A stretch of 39,224 nt of DNA, taken from SAR324 cluster bacterium. GTDB lineage: Bacteria; SAR324; NAC60-12. The DNA lies in NCBI GenBank assembly GCA_022448485.1, contig JAKUUI010000015.1, forward strand, positions 1-39,224, in the 5' to 3' direction. Positions 16,963 through 25,712 of the stretch are shown here, in pieces (within the stretch, counting starts at the first letter, position 1; each line of letters starts with the position of its first letter). A program made the translations under genes and the position numbers. The notes under the pieces are model-generated. The model saw only the letters and a program-made list of their open reading frames with translations, did no database searches and was not told the DNA's origin.

Positions 16963-17745
16963 TTAATTTGCCATAATTGAATATCCGCAATCTACATATA
17001 TTACCTGCCCCGTAATACCGGAGGAGGCTTCACTAGCTAAAAATATAGCAGTTTGCGCTACTTCGTCCTGTGTTACGGTTCTTTTCATTGCTGAATGTTC
17101 AGCACCGATTCTCATCAATTCTGCAAAATCCTTAATTCCTGCAGAAGACAAAGTTCTGATTGCCCCGGGAGAAATGACATTCACTCGAATATTATCTGGT
17201 CCTACTTCCTTTGCCAGATAGCGGGAAGAAGCTTCTAAAGAAGCTTTTGCTGGACCCATCACATGGTAATGTGGAACTGCCAGCTTCGAGCCAATAAAAC
17301 TCATACTTAGAATACTGCCGCCTCCGCGCTTTTTCATCATGGGGATAACACCCTCTGCCAGAGGTAACAGAGAAAATGCGCTGATTTCATGTGCTTTGGC
17401 AAAACCACCCCTGCTGGTGCCTGAGAATTCGACTTGCAGGTCTTTTTGGTCAGCAAAAGCTAAACTGTGAACTAAAAAATCTAGTTCACCCCAATGATCA
17501 TTCAATGCGTCGATTAAGGACTTGATCGAACTATCATCAGAAACATCGCATTCCCGAATCAAAGTTGCATTTACTTTTTTTCCAAGTTTTTTAACATTTG
17601 CCTCAAAACGCCCTTTGGGATCGGTAAGAAAAGTCAATGCCAATTCAGCACCTTGTTTATGAAAATGCTCGGCAACCGACCATGCTATACTGCGTTGATT
17701 GCCAACTCCAAGAATAACTCCTTTTTTTCCAGATAAATCGTTCAT
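16963..17745 (-). CDS. fabI: Enoyl-[acyl-carrier-protein] reductase (NADH)
   Basis: Last reduction step of each fatty-acid elongation round in the cytoplasm. The 260-residue SDR-type protein has a FabI nucleotide motif ILGVGNQRSIAW (11-22), and the active site Y160-x6-K167 in HYHVMGPAKAS. The second conserved Tyr of FabI (position 146 in E. coli) is Phe150 here (SFIGSK). The C-terminal TGQVIYVDCGYSIM is typical. It is probably in an operon with the FMN flavoprotein downstream. Confidence 0.94.
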   Translation of the reverse strand: MNDLSGKKGVILGVGNQRSIAWSVAEHFHKQGAELALTFLTDPKGRFEANVKKLGKKVNATLIRECDVSDDSSIKSLIDALNDHWGELDFLVHSLAFADQKDLQVEFSGTSRGGFAKAHEISAFSLLPLAEGVIPMMKKRGGGSILSMSFIGSKLAVPHYHVMGPAKASLEASSRYLAKEVGPDNIRVNVISPGAIRTLSSAGIKDFAELMRIGAEHSAMKRTVTQDEVAQTAIFLASEASSGITGQVIYVDCGYSIMAN

Positions 17746-17828
17746 TTTATTAGTCCTGATTTTGATAAAATTAATTAAAACAAATGTGATGTAACCGTAA
17801 ATAGTTGGAAATTATAAAAACCTAACAT

Positions 17829-17895
17829 TGCCACAGAGGACACAAAGAAAAAATATTTAAAATCAATACGCTGTGTTCTCCGTTACTCTGTGGAG
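17829..17895. repeat. Imperfect inverted repeat, CCACAGAG-type intergenic element
   Basis: CCACAGAG at 17831-17838 and its complement CTCTGTGG at 17886-17893 flank about 47 bases. The arms continue imperfectly (GGACACAAAG against TAACGGAGAACACAG read inward). It lies in the 231-base gap between psd and fabI. It resembles a second element at 32035-32118 in its GGACAC core, suggesting a dispersed family. Confidence 0.55.
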
Positions 17896-17976
17896 ATTTC
17901 TGTTTTCGCGCTGTTTCAGGCTTTTTACGAAATCATCAAAGCTGGTTTTTTTATTTAAGTTTAATTTTCACTCTTT

Positions 17977-18840
17977 TCAGTTCGGACAAAATCGGCCAAT
18001 GGCCTGACCTAAACAAACTTTTTGTTCCACCTGCAATTCACCCAGTTCTATCTGACCAGGAGGAAACAAGCAAATAACTGTGGAGCCCATTTCAAACAAA
18101 CCAAGCTCTTCTCCTCGCTTGATGTGAAAAGGAGTCTCAAGCGCAACCTGTTGATTCTTTGCACTATGCTTGTTTGAAACTTGATCATGGTAACAAACCC
18201 GGATGCGCCCTACCACAGTTGCGCCAACTTTTACGAGAGCACATTCACCCTTGTCCGTACGTAAAAAAGTGGTTAAACGTTCGTTTCTGGCAAACAGGCC
18301 AGGAACATGGTGTACCCCCAGCGGGCTGACCGTCCACAAATCTCCCGGAATATATGAGAATTCGTGAATTTCCCCTTCTACCATGCTATGAATGCGGTGG
18401 CAGTTGTGTGGTGCCAAGTAAATGGTTATGAAAACGCCATCGTCATAAATCTTGGTCCTCTCTGGATCTTTCAATAAGTCTGCTAATCTATACTCCAGAC
18501 ATTTTGCTTGAATCAGGCGTCCGTTATTGATGGACCCGAATTCTCCGACAATCCCATCTACCGGACTAAGAATAGAGGCCGGATTCGAATTAAGATACCG
18601 TGTATCCGGAAGCAGTCTCCGTGCAAAAAATTCGTTAAATGTCCGGAATTCTGAAACCTGCTGTGCAACTTCAGCCAGGTCAACACCAAATTTCCATGAA
18701 AACAAGCGAATTAATGGAGTCAGCAAAGGACGTGGAATACGAGCATCTGCTACAATCCCGCAAATTCTGCTAATAAGATTACGGGGTAAAATCCACATAA
18801 AATAATATGCCGGAGGATGACCAAATCCCGGAATAGCCAT
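17977..18840 (-). CDS. psd: Phosphatidylserine decarboxylase proenzyme
   Basis: Membrane-associated pyruvoyl enzyme that turns phosphatidylserine into phosphatidylethanolamine. The 287-residue length fits the bacterial proenzyme. The self-cleavage site appears as EMGSTVI near the C-terminus (G-S-T, where Ser becomes the pyruvoyl group). The catalytic His region is YLAPHNCHRIH, and SPVDGIVGEFG is another family motif. The start at 18840 meets the ftsH stop, so the two genes overlap by a base and are probably coupled. Confidence 0.95.
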   Translation of the reverse strand: MAIPGFGHPPAYYFMWILPRNLISRICGIVADARIPRPLLTPLIRLFSWKFGVDLAEVAQQVSEFRTFNEFFARRLLPDTRYLNSNPASILSPVDGIVGEFGSINNGRLIQAKCLEYRLADLLKDPERTKIYDDGVFITIYLAPHNCHRIHSMVEGEIHEFSYIPGDLWTVSPLGVHHVPGLFARNERLTTFLRTDKGECALVKVGATVVGRIRVCYHDQVSNKHSAKNQQVALETPFHIKRGEELGLFEMGSTVICLFPPGQIELGELQVEQKVCLGQAIGRFCPN

Positions 18841-20672
18841 CAGCCTCCGACTGGTTCAATTTTAGACTTTTTTTGTCCCAGCAGTTCCAAAATATATGTC
18901 CCCTCGATGGTTTCCTCTTTCATCAAAACATCAACAATTTTGTGTAAAACATCGATGTTATCTTTGAGGAGTTTTTTAGCTTTATTATCATGAAATTTGA
19001 TCGTTTTTCGCATTTCCTTGTCAATTTCCGTAGCAGTCTTTTCACTGTACTCACGATCTTTGCCGATATCCCGCCCCAAGACGAATTGCCGATTGTCGCT
19101 TCCAAAAACAACAGGTCCAAATGATTTGTTCATACCCCAGCGGCAAATCATATTTCTGATAGTATCAGTCGCCTGCTGAATGTCATTGCTTGCACCGGTA
19201 GTTACTTCATCAAAAATAATTTTCTCTGCTGCACGTCCGCCCATTGCAATGGTGATGCGGTTGTTCAGAAATTCAATATCGTAGGAATGGTTATCTTTTT
19301 CCGGCAAATATGCGGTCGACCCCAGGGCCCTTCCACGAGGTACGATTGTAACTTTGTGAATTGGATCAGATTTTGGCAGCAGCGCGGAAACCAGAGCATG
19401 TCCAGCTTCATGGTAAGCCGTGTTTCGTTTCTCTTTTTCTGACATGACCATCGACCTGCGTTCAGTTCCCATCAGCACCTTGTCTCGTGCCCACTCAAAA
19501 TCTGCCAAATTCAGTTCTGTCTTGTTGTTACGTGCACCTCCGAGTGCAGCTTCATTGATCAGGTTTTTCAAATCTGCACCGGAAAACCCAGGAGTACCGC
19601 GTGCTATAATACTCATGTCAACTCCTTCAACCATTTGCACTTTTTTAGCATGAATTTTCAAAATTTCCTCTCGCCCTTTAACATCTGGCAGAGGAATATT
19701 CACTTGCCGGTCAAAACGCCCCGGACGCAGCAGTGCAGGATCCAGAACATCCGGTCGGTTTGTTGCGGCAATTACGATGATTCCTTCCATTCCATCGAAG
19801 CCATCCATTTCTACCAGCAATTGGTTGAGTGTCTGTTCGCGCTCATCATTTCCACCGCCCATTCCCGAGCCTCGGCTGCCGCCAACAGCATCTATTTCGT
19901 CGATAAAAATAATACAGGGTGCGTTTTGTCGTCCTTGTTCAAACATATCACGAACTCTACTGGCACCGACGCCAACAAACATTTCCACAAAATCAGAACC
20001 ACTCATACTGAAAAAAGGAACTTCTGCCTCACCGGCAATAGCCTTTGCCAGCAAAGTTTTCCCTGTACCAGGCGATCCGGACATCAACATACCTTTGGGG
20101 ATTCTTCCTCCGAGTTTTCGGAATTTGGCTGGGTCCTTTAGAAACGCAACCGTTTCTCCAAGATCGTCTTTTGCCTCTTCTATCCCAGCAACATCAGCAA
20201 AAGTCACTTTCATTTCACTCGGTTCCATCTTTTTTGCACGGCTGCGTCCGATAGAAAACAATCCGCCACCACCAGTACCCTGCATTCTTCGCATCAGCAC
20301 CATCCAAATCCCAAAAATTAAGATGAAAGGTCCCCAATTTATTAAAATGCTTAAATACCAAGGTAGACTTTTTTCAGGTACATAATTGATTGGTATTTGA
20401 TATAGTCGCAGGTAGTCAATTACGCTGGGGTCTTCAGCCGGAACATAGGTGCGGTAGGCTATTCCGTCCTGAGTGAAACCCTCAATTAAGGAATCTCCCA
20501 CAAGCTGTGCATTAACCACTTCGCCTGAAGCAACAAGTCCCTTGAAATCGCTGTAAATCAGTTCCTGAGAACGTTGGGAGCCAGTTGTCATGTTTCCACT
20601 GTCGAACATCCTTACCAAAAAAAATGCCAACAACACCAGACTGAGGATAATCAGTATATTCTCTCTTTTCAT
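18840..20672 (-). CDS. ftsH: ATP-dependent zinc metalloprotease FtsH
   Basis: Membrane-anchored hexameric AAA+ protease that degrades misfolded membrane and regulatory proteins. Two membrane segments (about 6-21 and 106-126) flank a periplasmic domain. Walker A GSPGTGKT is at 199-206 (Ser where Pro is usual), Walker B IIFIDEID at 254-261, the second region of homology near 305-322, and the zinc site HEAGH at 421-425. The 610-residue length is normal. In E. coli FtsH controls LpxC and so lipid balance, which suits its place beside psd and fabI. Confidence 0.97.
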   Translation of the reverse strand: MKRENILIILSLVLLAFFLVRMFDSGNMTTGSQRSQELIYSDFKGLVASGEVVNAQLVGDSLIEGFTQDGIAYRTYVPAEDPSVIDYLRLYQIPINYVPEKSLPWYLSILINWGPFILIFGIWMVLMRRMQGTGGGGLFSIGRSRAKKMEPSEMKVTFADVAGIEEAKDDLGETVAFLKDPAKFRKLGGRIPKGMLMSGSPGTGKTLLAKAIAGEAEVPFFSMSGSDFVEMFVGVGASRVRDMFEQGRQNAPCIIFIDEIDAVGGSRGSGMGGGNDEREQTLNQLLVEMDGFDGMEGIIVIAATNRPDVLDPALLRPGRFDRQVNIPLPDVKGREEILKIHAKKVQMVEGVDMSIIARGTPGFSGADLKNLINEAALGGARNNKTELNLADFEWARDKVLMGTERRSMVMSEKEKRNTAYHEAGHALVSALLPKSDPIHKVTIVPRGRALGSTAYLPEKDNHSYDIEFLNNRITIAMGGRAAEKIIFDEVTTGASNDIQQATDTIRNMICRWGMNKSFGPVVFGSDNRQFVLGRDIGKDREYSEKTATEIDKEMRKTIKFHDNKAKKLLKDNIDVLHKIVDVLMKEETIEGTYILELLGQKKSKIEPVGG

Positions 20673-20787
20673 ACTAAAAAACGCTTACGTTAACAGTGAT
20701 TAAAGCTAGAGAAGATCATCTGCAGCAGATCCGCCTATCCCTCAAAAAATAAAAATTTAATTTATGAAAAGTTATGTTCACCAGTTC

Positions 20788-20796
20788 ATGATAGCA
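20788..20796 (-). promoter_or_regulatory. Candidate extended -10 promoter element for ftsH
   Basis: TGCTATCAT on the minus strand is an extended -10 (TG-n-TATCAT, 5 of 6 matches) about 115 bases before the ftsH start. No good -35 lies at the proper distance. The rest of the 20673-20962 gap holds only a small palindrome (ATCTGC-A-GCAGAT near 20720) and AT-rich sequence. Confidence 0.4.
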
Positions 20797-20962
20797 TACA
20801 ACTGCTTAGACAGCTAAGTAATTTTTTTGATACTCATAATCATTTCAAACTTTATTTTATGAAGCCTTTTTTCTTTACTCACAATTAACAAAATTTATAC
20901 ATGAATCTTCGCTTACATTAAAATTAGGCCTGCCGGTTATCATTGCACAGCTGTTACAGACT

Positions 20963-22231
20963 TTGATGCAGTTTGTGGACACAGTGATGGCCGGACACGT
21001 AAGTTCCAAGGACTTGGCGGGACTGGCTATTGCCACAGCACTCTACCATCCTGTGTTTTTGCTGATGCTGGGAATATTGATTGCACTCGGCTCGATTGTC
21101 GCCCAGCTTTTTGGGGCAGGAAAACCAGCTGACATTGTCACAAATGTAATTCAGGGCCTCTGGCTCAGTCTGGTTTTAGCCTTGGTGAGCATCTTAATTT
21201 TAGCTAACCCAGAGCCTGTTTTATACTTGATGGGTTACGAAGCAAAGGTGATACAGGTTGCTGGAGACTATTTGAGGGCTTTGTGCTGGGGTATGCCGGC
21301 AGTTTACGCATATCTCGTTTTACGAATGTTTAATGAGGGTTTGTCGATCACCCGCCCAAATATGTATTTTTCTCTGGTCGGACTGGGAATCAACATCGTG
21401 GGAAATTATGCTCTCATGTTTGGTCACTTCGGTTTTCCCGCTTTTGGGGCAGTTGGTGCAGGTTGGACAACAAGCATGGTGCACTGGGTCATGTTCATTG
21501 TAATGCTTATTTTTTGTTTAAAAGCCTCATTGTTTGAAAGCTACAGAAAATTTTTGTCTTTTTCTGGACCAGCCTGGTTGTATCTGCGTGAAATTTTGCG
21601 TGTTGGCTTGCCTAGCGGGTTCAGTTTAGCGGCAGAAGTTGGAATGTTCGCGATGGTTTCCTTATTAATGGGAACGTTTGGAGTGACGGCAATAGCCGGA
21701 CATCAGATAGCGATCAACGTGGCTTCCTTAACTTTCATGGTACCGATGGGGCTTTCAATAGCCATTACGATTAGAGTAGGGCAGGCGAAGGGCAGGGATA
21801 ATTGTCGGGAGGCGCGTTATGTAGGATATGCGGGCATTTTGCTTTGTATTTTGGTGATGGCGGTAACAGCAACAATATTTATTTTAGTTCCGGAAATGAT
21901 TGTCGGCCTGTACACAGATGACGTGCATGTTCGGACATTGGCAGCACAATTGCTGTATATGGCCGCGATATTTCAGTTGTCAGACGGAATGCAAGTTGGT
22001 GCAATGGGTGCGTTGCGCGGACTAAAAGATACTCGGATACCGTTTGTTGCTAATTCGATTGCGTACTGGGTCTTCGGCCTACCTTTAGCCTATCTGGTGG
22101 GAGTTAATTTTAACGTTGGACCGATTGGTATGTGGGTAGGCCTGATTGCCGGCTTGAGCATTGCGGCCGTTTTTCACAGTCTGCGTTTTAGGATTCTGAC
22201 AAATCGCTTATTAAGCACTTCTTGTTCGTGA
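20963..22231 (+). CDS. MATE family multidrug/Na+ antiporter (NorM-type), irregular 5' end
   Basis: Polytopic inner-membrane efflux pump of the MATE family: at least 422 residues, mostly hydrophobic helices, with typical segments MQFVDTVMAGHVS, MFNEGLSITRP, GLPSGFSLAAEVG and GAMGALRGLKDTR. The nominal TTG start at 20963 is too late. The same frame is open back to a stop at 20837 and encodes the expected first helix (LTLKLGLPVIIAQLLQT) from about 20912, but has no ATG or GTG there. An ATG at 20901 lies in another frame and would join the gene if one base were added before 20906. This is either a real 1-base deletion, a sequencing error, or a non-standard start. Substrate unknown. Confidence 0.88.
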   Translation: MMQFVDTVMAGHVSSKDLAGLAIATALYHPVFLLMLGILIALGSIVAQLFGAGKPADIVTNVIQGLWLSLVLALVSILILANPEPVLYLMGYEAKVIQVAGDYLRALCWGMPAVYAYLVLRMFNEGLSITRPNMYFSLVGLGINIVGNYALMFGHFGFPAFGAVGAGWTTSMVHWVMFIVMLIFCLKASLFESYRKFLSFSGPAWLYLREILRVGLPSGFSLAAEVGMFAMVSLLMGTFGVTAIAGHQIAINVASLTFMVPMGLSIAITIRVGQAKGRDNCREARYVGYAGILLCILVMAVTATIFILVPEMIVGLYTDDVHVRTLAAQLLYMAAIFQLSDGMQVGAMGALRGLKDTRIPFVANSIAYWVFGLPLAYLVGVNFNVGPIGMWVGLIAGLSIAAVFHSLRFRILTNRLLSTSCS

Positions 22232-22280
22232 AAATAAGACTGAGGTTCGGTTTGTACAAATGATATTTGTCAATAACATT

Positions 22281-22296
22281 TTTTTTGATCAAAAAA
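22281..22296. repeat. 16-bp perfect palindrome between MATE and fliF genes
   Basis: TTTTTTGATCAAAAAA is a perfect palindrome in the 214-base gap upstream of fliF. It could act as a weak terminator for the MATE gene or a protein-binding site. A looser dyad (TTGACTCACA / TGTGAAGTTCAA, 22376-22400) lies nearer fliF. Confidence 0.35.
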
Positions 22297-22445
22297 CAAA
22301 ACAGATCTTACTCAATGTTTGGAATCGTAATTGCAGGAGACATTGATTCAAAATTCAAGTTTAAATTTTCTATGCTTGACTCACAAATGTGAAGTTCAAG
22401 TAAATATTTTTCCAATTATTACAGGCACAAAACAATAGGAATACT

Positions 22446-24059
22446 ATGGCAGAACAAGCCAGTGTACTTTCAGATGTCAGGTTTCAGTTTCAGGATTTCT
22501 TTGGTTCCTTGAGTCTTTCTAAACGGATCGCGATTTTGGTTGCCCTGGGAATAATTCTCATCGGAATGGTGAGTATGATTTTTGTAGCAAACCGAGCATC
22601 TTGGGCCCCGCTGTATTCCAACATGGAGCCGGGCGATGCTGCCGTTATAGCTGAGAAGCTTCAGGAAAATCAGATCCCCTATTTGCTCGCTCCGGGCGGC
22701 AGGACCATTATGGTTGAACCCCATAGAGTAGATCAAGCCCGCTTGACTATGGCTAAGGAAAAAGTTTCACCAGGAAGTGGAGTCGGTTTTCTTGATCTGT
22801 TTTCTACTCCAAGTCTGGGTGAAACTGAATTTCAGCAAGGGGTTAAGTTCCGCGTTGCACAAGAAGGTGAATTGGCACGACTGATTTCTACACTTAATGT
22901 CGTAAAATCAGCAAAAGTCTCATTGGCTATTCCGCAAAAAACTTTATTTTCTGACAACCAGGAACAACCTAAGGCTGCAATTGCACTTAATCTCATCAGT
23001 AGCGGAGCAGGTCGGAATCAGATTGAAACTATCGTACATCTGGTTGCCAGTGCAGTTGAGGGTCTTTCGCCACGAAATGTTAAGGTAACAGACCAAAACG
23101 GAACTTTGCTCAGTCAAGGTTTTTCTGACACTTCTGCTGGCGGAAAGATGAACGATAATTACTCTTACAAAAGACGTTTTGAAAAGGAACTTGAAGCAAA
23201 CGTGGTCAGGCAAATTGAGGAGGTTGTCGGTAAAGGTCGTGTGAGGGTAAATGTTTCAGCTACTCTGCGTTTTGATCGTCAAACAATCAAGGAACAACTG
23301 GTTGACCCGGATCAAACTACTGTAGTAAGTGAACAAATAGTCGATGAAGCATCAACCGGCACACGATCCGTACCTGTAGGACCGGCCGGAGTAACAACTA
23401 ATCTTCCTGAAGCAACCGGCAGGGAAGCGGCGACTGTTTCAGAATTCAGCAAGAAAAATTCCACTCGTAACTACGAAGGTAGCCGCCGGGAAATTGTTAT
23501 GGAGTCCGCAGTTGGAGAAGTGGTTCGTCTGAGCGTGTCTGTGCTTTTGGATAACAGACGTACGCAAATACTTGATGATAGCGGAAATACCGTAGGCCGT
23601 ACGAACACACCTTGGACGGAAGCAGAAAAAGAAATTATTGTTGGTTTGGTAAAAGCAGCAATGGGCTTTAATGAAGATCGTGGCGACAGTGTATTTGTTG
23701 GAAACATGCCTTTTGAAGCTGCAGTTGAAGAAGATAAGGCTTCTGAAATTGAGTCCACGAGAGTCAGGAACAAGTTTATTCTGGACGTTGTGCGCTATGT
23801 TGCTCTTGGCCTGGCAATACTGGCCCTCATCATGTTGGTTATCCGCCCGATGGTTAAGCGCCTCAGTTCCAAACCCGCAGACCTTGATCTTCTTATGGGA
23901 ATGCCAGCAACGATTGGTGAACTTGAAGGAGAGGAACTGGAAATTCCAACCGAGCGAGAGTCTGGAATTCCTCCGAGGGAAAAGATTCTCGAAATTGCCA
24001 AGCAAGATCCACTCAAGACATCCGCGCTCATTCATACTTGGTTGCGCGATCGGTCATAA
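22446..24059 (+). CDS. fliF: Flagellar MS-ring protein FliF
   Basis: Forms the inner-membrane MS ring on which the flagellar basal body is built. The 537-residue length is typical. There is a membrane segment at about 29-47, the ring-building motif domains including PLYSNMEPGDAAVIAEKLQ (55-73) and GVGFLDLFSTPSLGETEFQ, a second membrane segment at about 440-465, and a FliG-binding type C-terminus (REKILEIAKQDPLKTSALIHTWL). AGGAATACT precedes the ATG. The C-terminus looks intact even though fliG is not next to it. Confidence 0.96.
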   Translation: MAEQASVLSDVRFQFQDFFGSLSLSKRIAILVALGIILIGMVSMIFVANRASWAPLYSNMEPGDAAVIAEKLQENQIPYLLAPGGRTIMVEPHRVDQARLTMAKEKVSPGSGVGFLDLFSTPSLGETEFQQGVKFRVAQEGELARLISTLNVVKSAKVSLAIPQKTLFSDNQEQPKAAIALNLISSGAGRNQIETIVHLVASAVEGLSPRNVKVTDQNGTLLSQGFSDTSAGGKMNDNYSYKRRFEKELEANVVRQIEEVVGKGRVRVNVSATLRFDRQTIKEQLVDPDQTTVVSEQIVDEASTGTRSVPVGPAGVTTNLPEATGREAATVSEFSKKNSTRNYEGSRREIVMESAVGEVVRLSVSVLLDNRRTQILDDSGNTVGRTNTPWTEAEKEIIVGLVKAAMGFNEDRGDSVFVGNMPFEAAVEEDKASEIESTRVRNKFILDVVRYVALGLAILALIMLVIRPMVKRLSSKPADLDLLMGMPATIGELEGEELEIPTERESGIPPREKILEIAKQDPLKTSALIHTWLRDRS

Positions 24060-24062
24060 AAC

Positions 24063-24149
24063 TGATTCAGGATTCAGATTTTGCGTAACGGCGAAAGAGG
24101 AACTTTCTTTTCCTTATCTATCGAAACCTGAATCCTAAATCCTGAATCA
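24063..24149. repeat. Inverted repeat element in the fliF-fliH gap
   Basis: TGATTCAGGATT at 24063-24074 is the exact complement of AATCCTGAATCA at 24138-24149, and a further partial copy (CTGAATCC) is at 24128-24135. Inside is a small GAAAG-AGGAA-CTTTC hairpin. The element fills nearly all of the 101-base gap where fliG commonly lies. Confidence 0.7.
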
Positions 24150-24160
24150 TTGTTCTAACC

Positions 24161-25588
24161 ATGTTGAATGATAGTGAGTTCAAACCTTTCTCCTTGACCG
24201 ATTTTACGGTTGCTGAAGCTCCACCTGAAGAACCTGACAGCCCATCTGCATCGAGAGGAGATGGCGAAGCTGAAGTTGAAGGTTCTAAAATCTCAGATCG
24301 TCGTGTTTCTTTCAAATCACTCATGTTTGATAAGGAAGGAGATTTTGCGGGATATGCCTCGGAAGCATCAGCTGAACTGAAAGATGGAAAATCTGATTTA
24401 GAAAAAATTCGGTTGTCTAAGGATTTTAAGACTGCTGAATTTTTCCGGGAAAACAGTCTTTTGACAAATGCAGAGGATTTTGCAGAAACAATCAGAGATG
24501 GAGCAAAACTTTACAAAACGCAGCTGCTCGCAAAAATCGAAGAACAGGCAACTGATACCGAACGCATTCACCAAAAAACTGTTGCTGAAAATCAGGAGGC
24601 AGATGAGGAGAGGAATAAACTGTTGTCAGCTACAGAAGATAAAGTTAATGAAATAAAAAACGAAGCCTTTAATGAAGGATTTGAGGCAGGACGTCTTGAG
24701 GGTATGCAGAAGCGCTACGATGAGGCAGAACGTTTGGTTCTGCAGGTAAACTCAGTACTGGAACAATTGAATTCATTACGGCAAGTGGTGCGGTTTCAGG
24801 CAGAAGTAGAATTGGTAGAATTGGCTTTGCGAATTGCAAAAAATATTGTTGCCGAAGAAATAAAGATTCCTAACGGTGTAATAAAAAACATTGTTCAAGC
24901 TGCACTGCATGAAACAGAGGTGCAAGGTAAAATCTATGTGTATTTGCATCCGGATGACTATGAATTTCTGCTCAAGAGCAAGGCCGATTTAGAACGATAC
25001 TTGAGTGACGAGCAAACTCTTGCTATTCGGCAGAATCCGGAAATGAAACCCGGTTCTATTTATGTGGAATCTGATGAAGAAATAATCAGTCGATCTATAG
25101 AGGATCAGTTCAATAAGCTGGAAAAGACGTTGGCAGAACAGAAAGAAAATCGACATGCTCATTTATCAGAAGTCGATATTGATGCACACGATTTTTCTAT
25201 ACGGCCTTCTTCAGAAGCTGCTGTAGATAAAGAATCTGCTGCTGCTGTTCATCTTCAGTCCGTTGAAGAGACTGCTGTTCCGGAAGAGACTGAAGAAACA
25301 GAGTCTAAAGAAGAAGATGCTGAAACAAGTACTGCTAACGAAGCAGAGGACATTTCTCAGGAAACAGAGCAGGTTGATTTAAGTGAACCGGTCGAAACCG
25401 GGGAAACAGAGCAGCCGTCTGGATCGGAAGATATTAGTGAAACAAAAGAAACTGATTTTTCAGAAGAGACTGCAGAACCAGCTTTGGAATCAGAATTAAT
25501 TGAAGCTGCAGAACCAGCTTTGGAAACAGAATCTGCTGAAACCGGAGAACAAGAACTGGAAACAGATGTGGATGAGTCTGCTGACTGA
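24161..25588 (+). CDS. fliH: Flagellar export regulator FliH, with long acidic flanks
   Basis: FliH binds the export ATPase FliI and controls its activity at the cytoplasmic face of the flagellar base. The recognisable FliH part is about residues 160-330: a GFEAGRLEG-type (x3G/heptad) helix, the AEVELVELALRIAKNIVAEE segment at about 210-230, and YLHPDDYEFL plus PGSIYVES. The protein is 475 residues, about twice the usual length. Residues 1-100 are acidic, and residues 335-475 are a Glu/Thr/Ser-rich tail made partly of repeats. An 18-bp direct repeat (25471-25488 and 25507-25524) lies in the tail. No ribosome site is visible. The name is supported mainly by position before fliI and the core motifs. 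Confidence 0.82.
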   Translation: MLNDSEFKPFSLTDFTVAEAPPEEPDSPSASRGDGEAEVEGSKISDRRVSFKSLMFDKEGDFAGYASEASAELKDGKSDLEKIRLSKDFKTAEFFRENSLLTNAEDFAETIRDGAKLYKTQLLAKIEEQATDTERIHQKTVAENQEADEERNKLLSATEDKVNEIKNEAFNEGFEAGRLEGMQKRYDEAERLVLQVNSVLEQLNSLRQVVRFQAEVELVELALRIAKNIVAEEIKIPNGVIKNIVQAALHETEVQGKIYVYLHPDDYEFLLKSKADLERYLSDEQTLAIRQNPEMKPGSIYVESDEEIISRSIEDQFNKLEKTLAEQKENRHAHLSEVDIDAHDFSIRPSSEAAVDKESAAAVHLQSVEETAVPEETEETESKEEDAETSTANEAEDISQETEQVDLSEPVETGETEQPSGSEDISETKETDFSEETAEPALESELIEAAEPALETESAETGEQELETDVDESAD

Positions 25589-25712
25589 GGCAACTCCCAA
25601 AAAAGAATTAAGATTGTTACAGGAACAATAGATGCTAAGCCGTCCACATATAATTTTGCTGCCCCCAAAGACCAAACTTGAAACCACAAAACCTGAACTT
25701 ATTTGAATTTTC

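Noticed and set aside
17829-17895. CRISPR-like repeat
   Set aside because: Only one inverted pair, with no regularly spaced direct repeats or cas genes in the window.
19635-20385. Long plus-strand frames opposite ftsH (168 and 202 residues)
   Set aside because: Antisense shadows of the conserved AAA+ and membrane region of ftsH.
23439-24035. 198-residue minus-strand frame within fliF
   Set aside because: Entirely antisense to the well-supported fliF gene, with no family resemblance.
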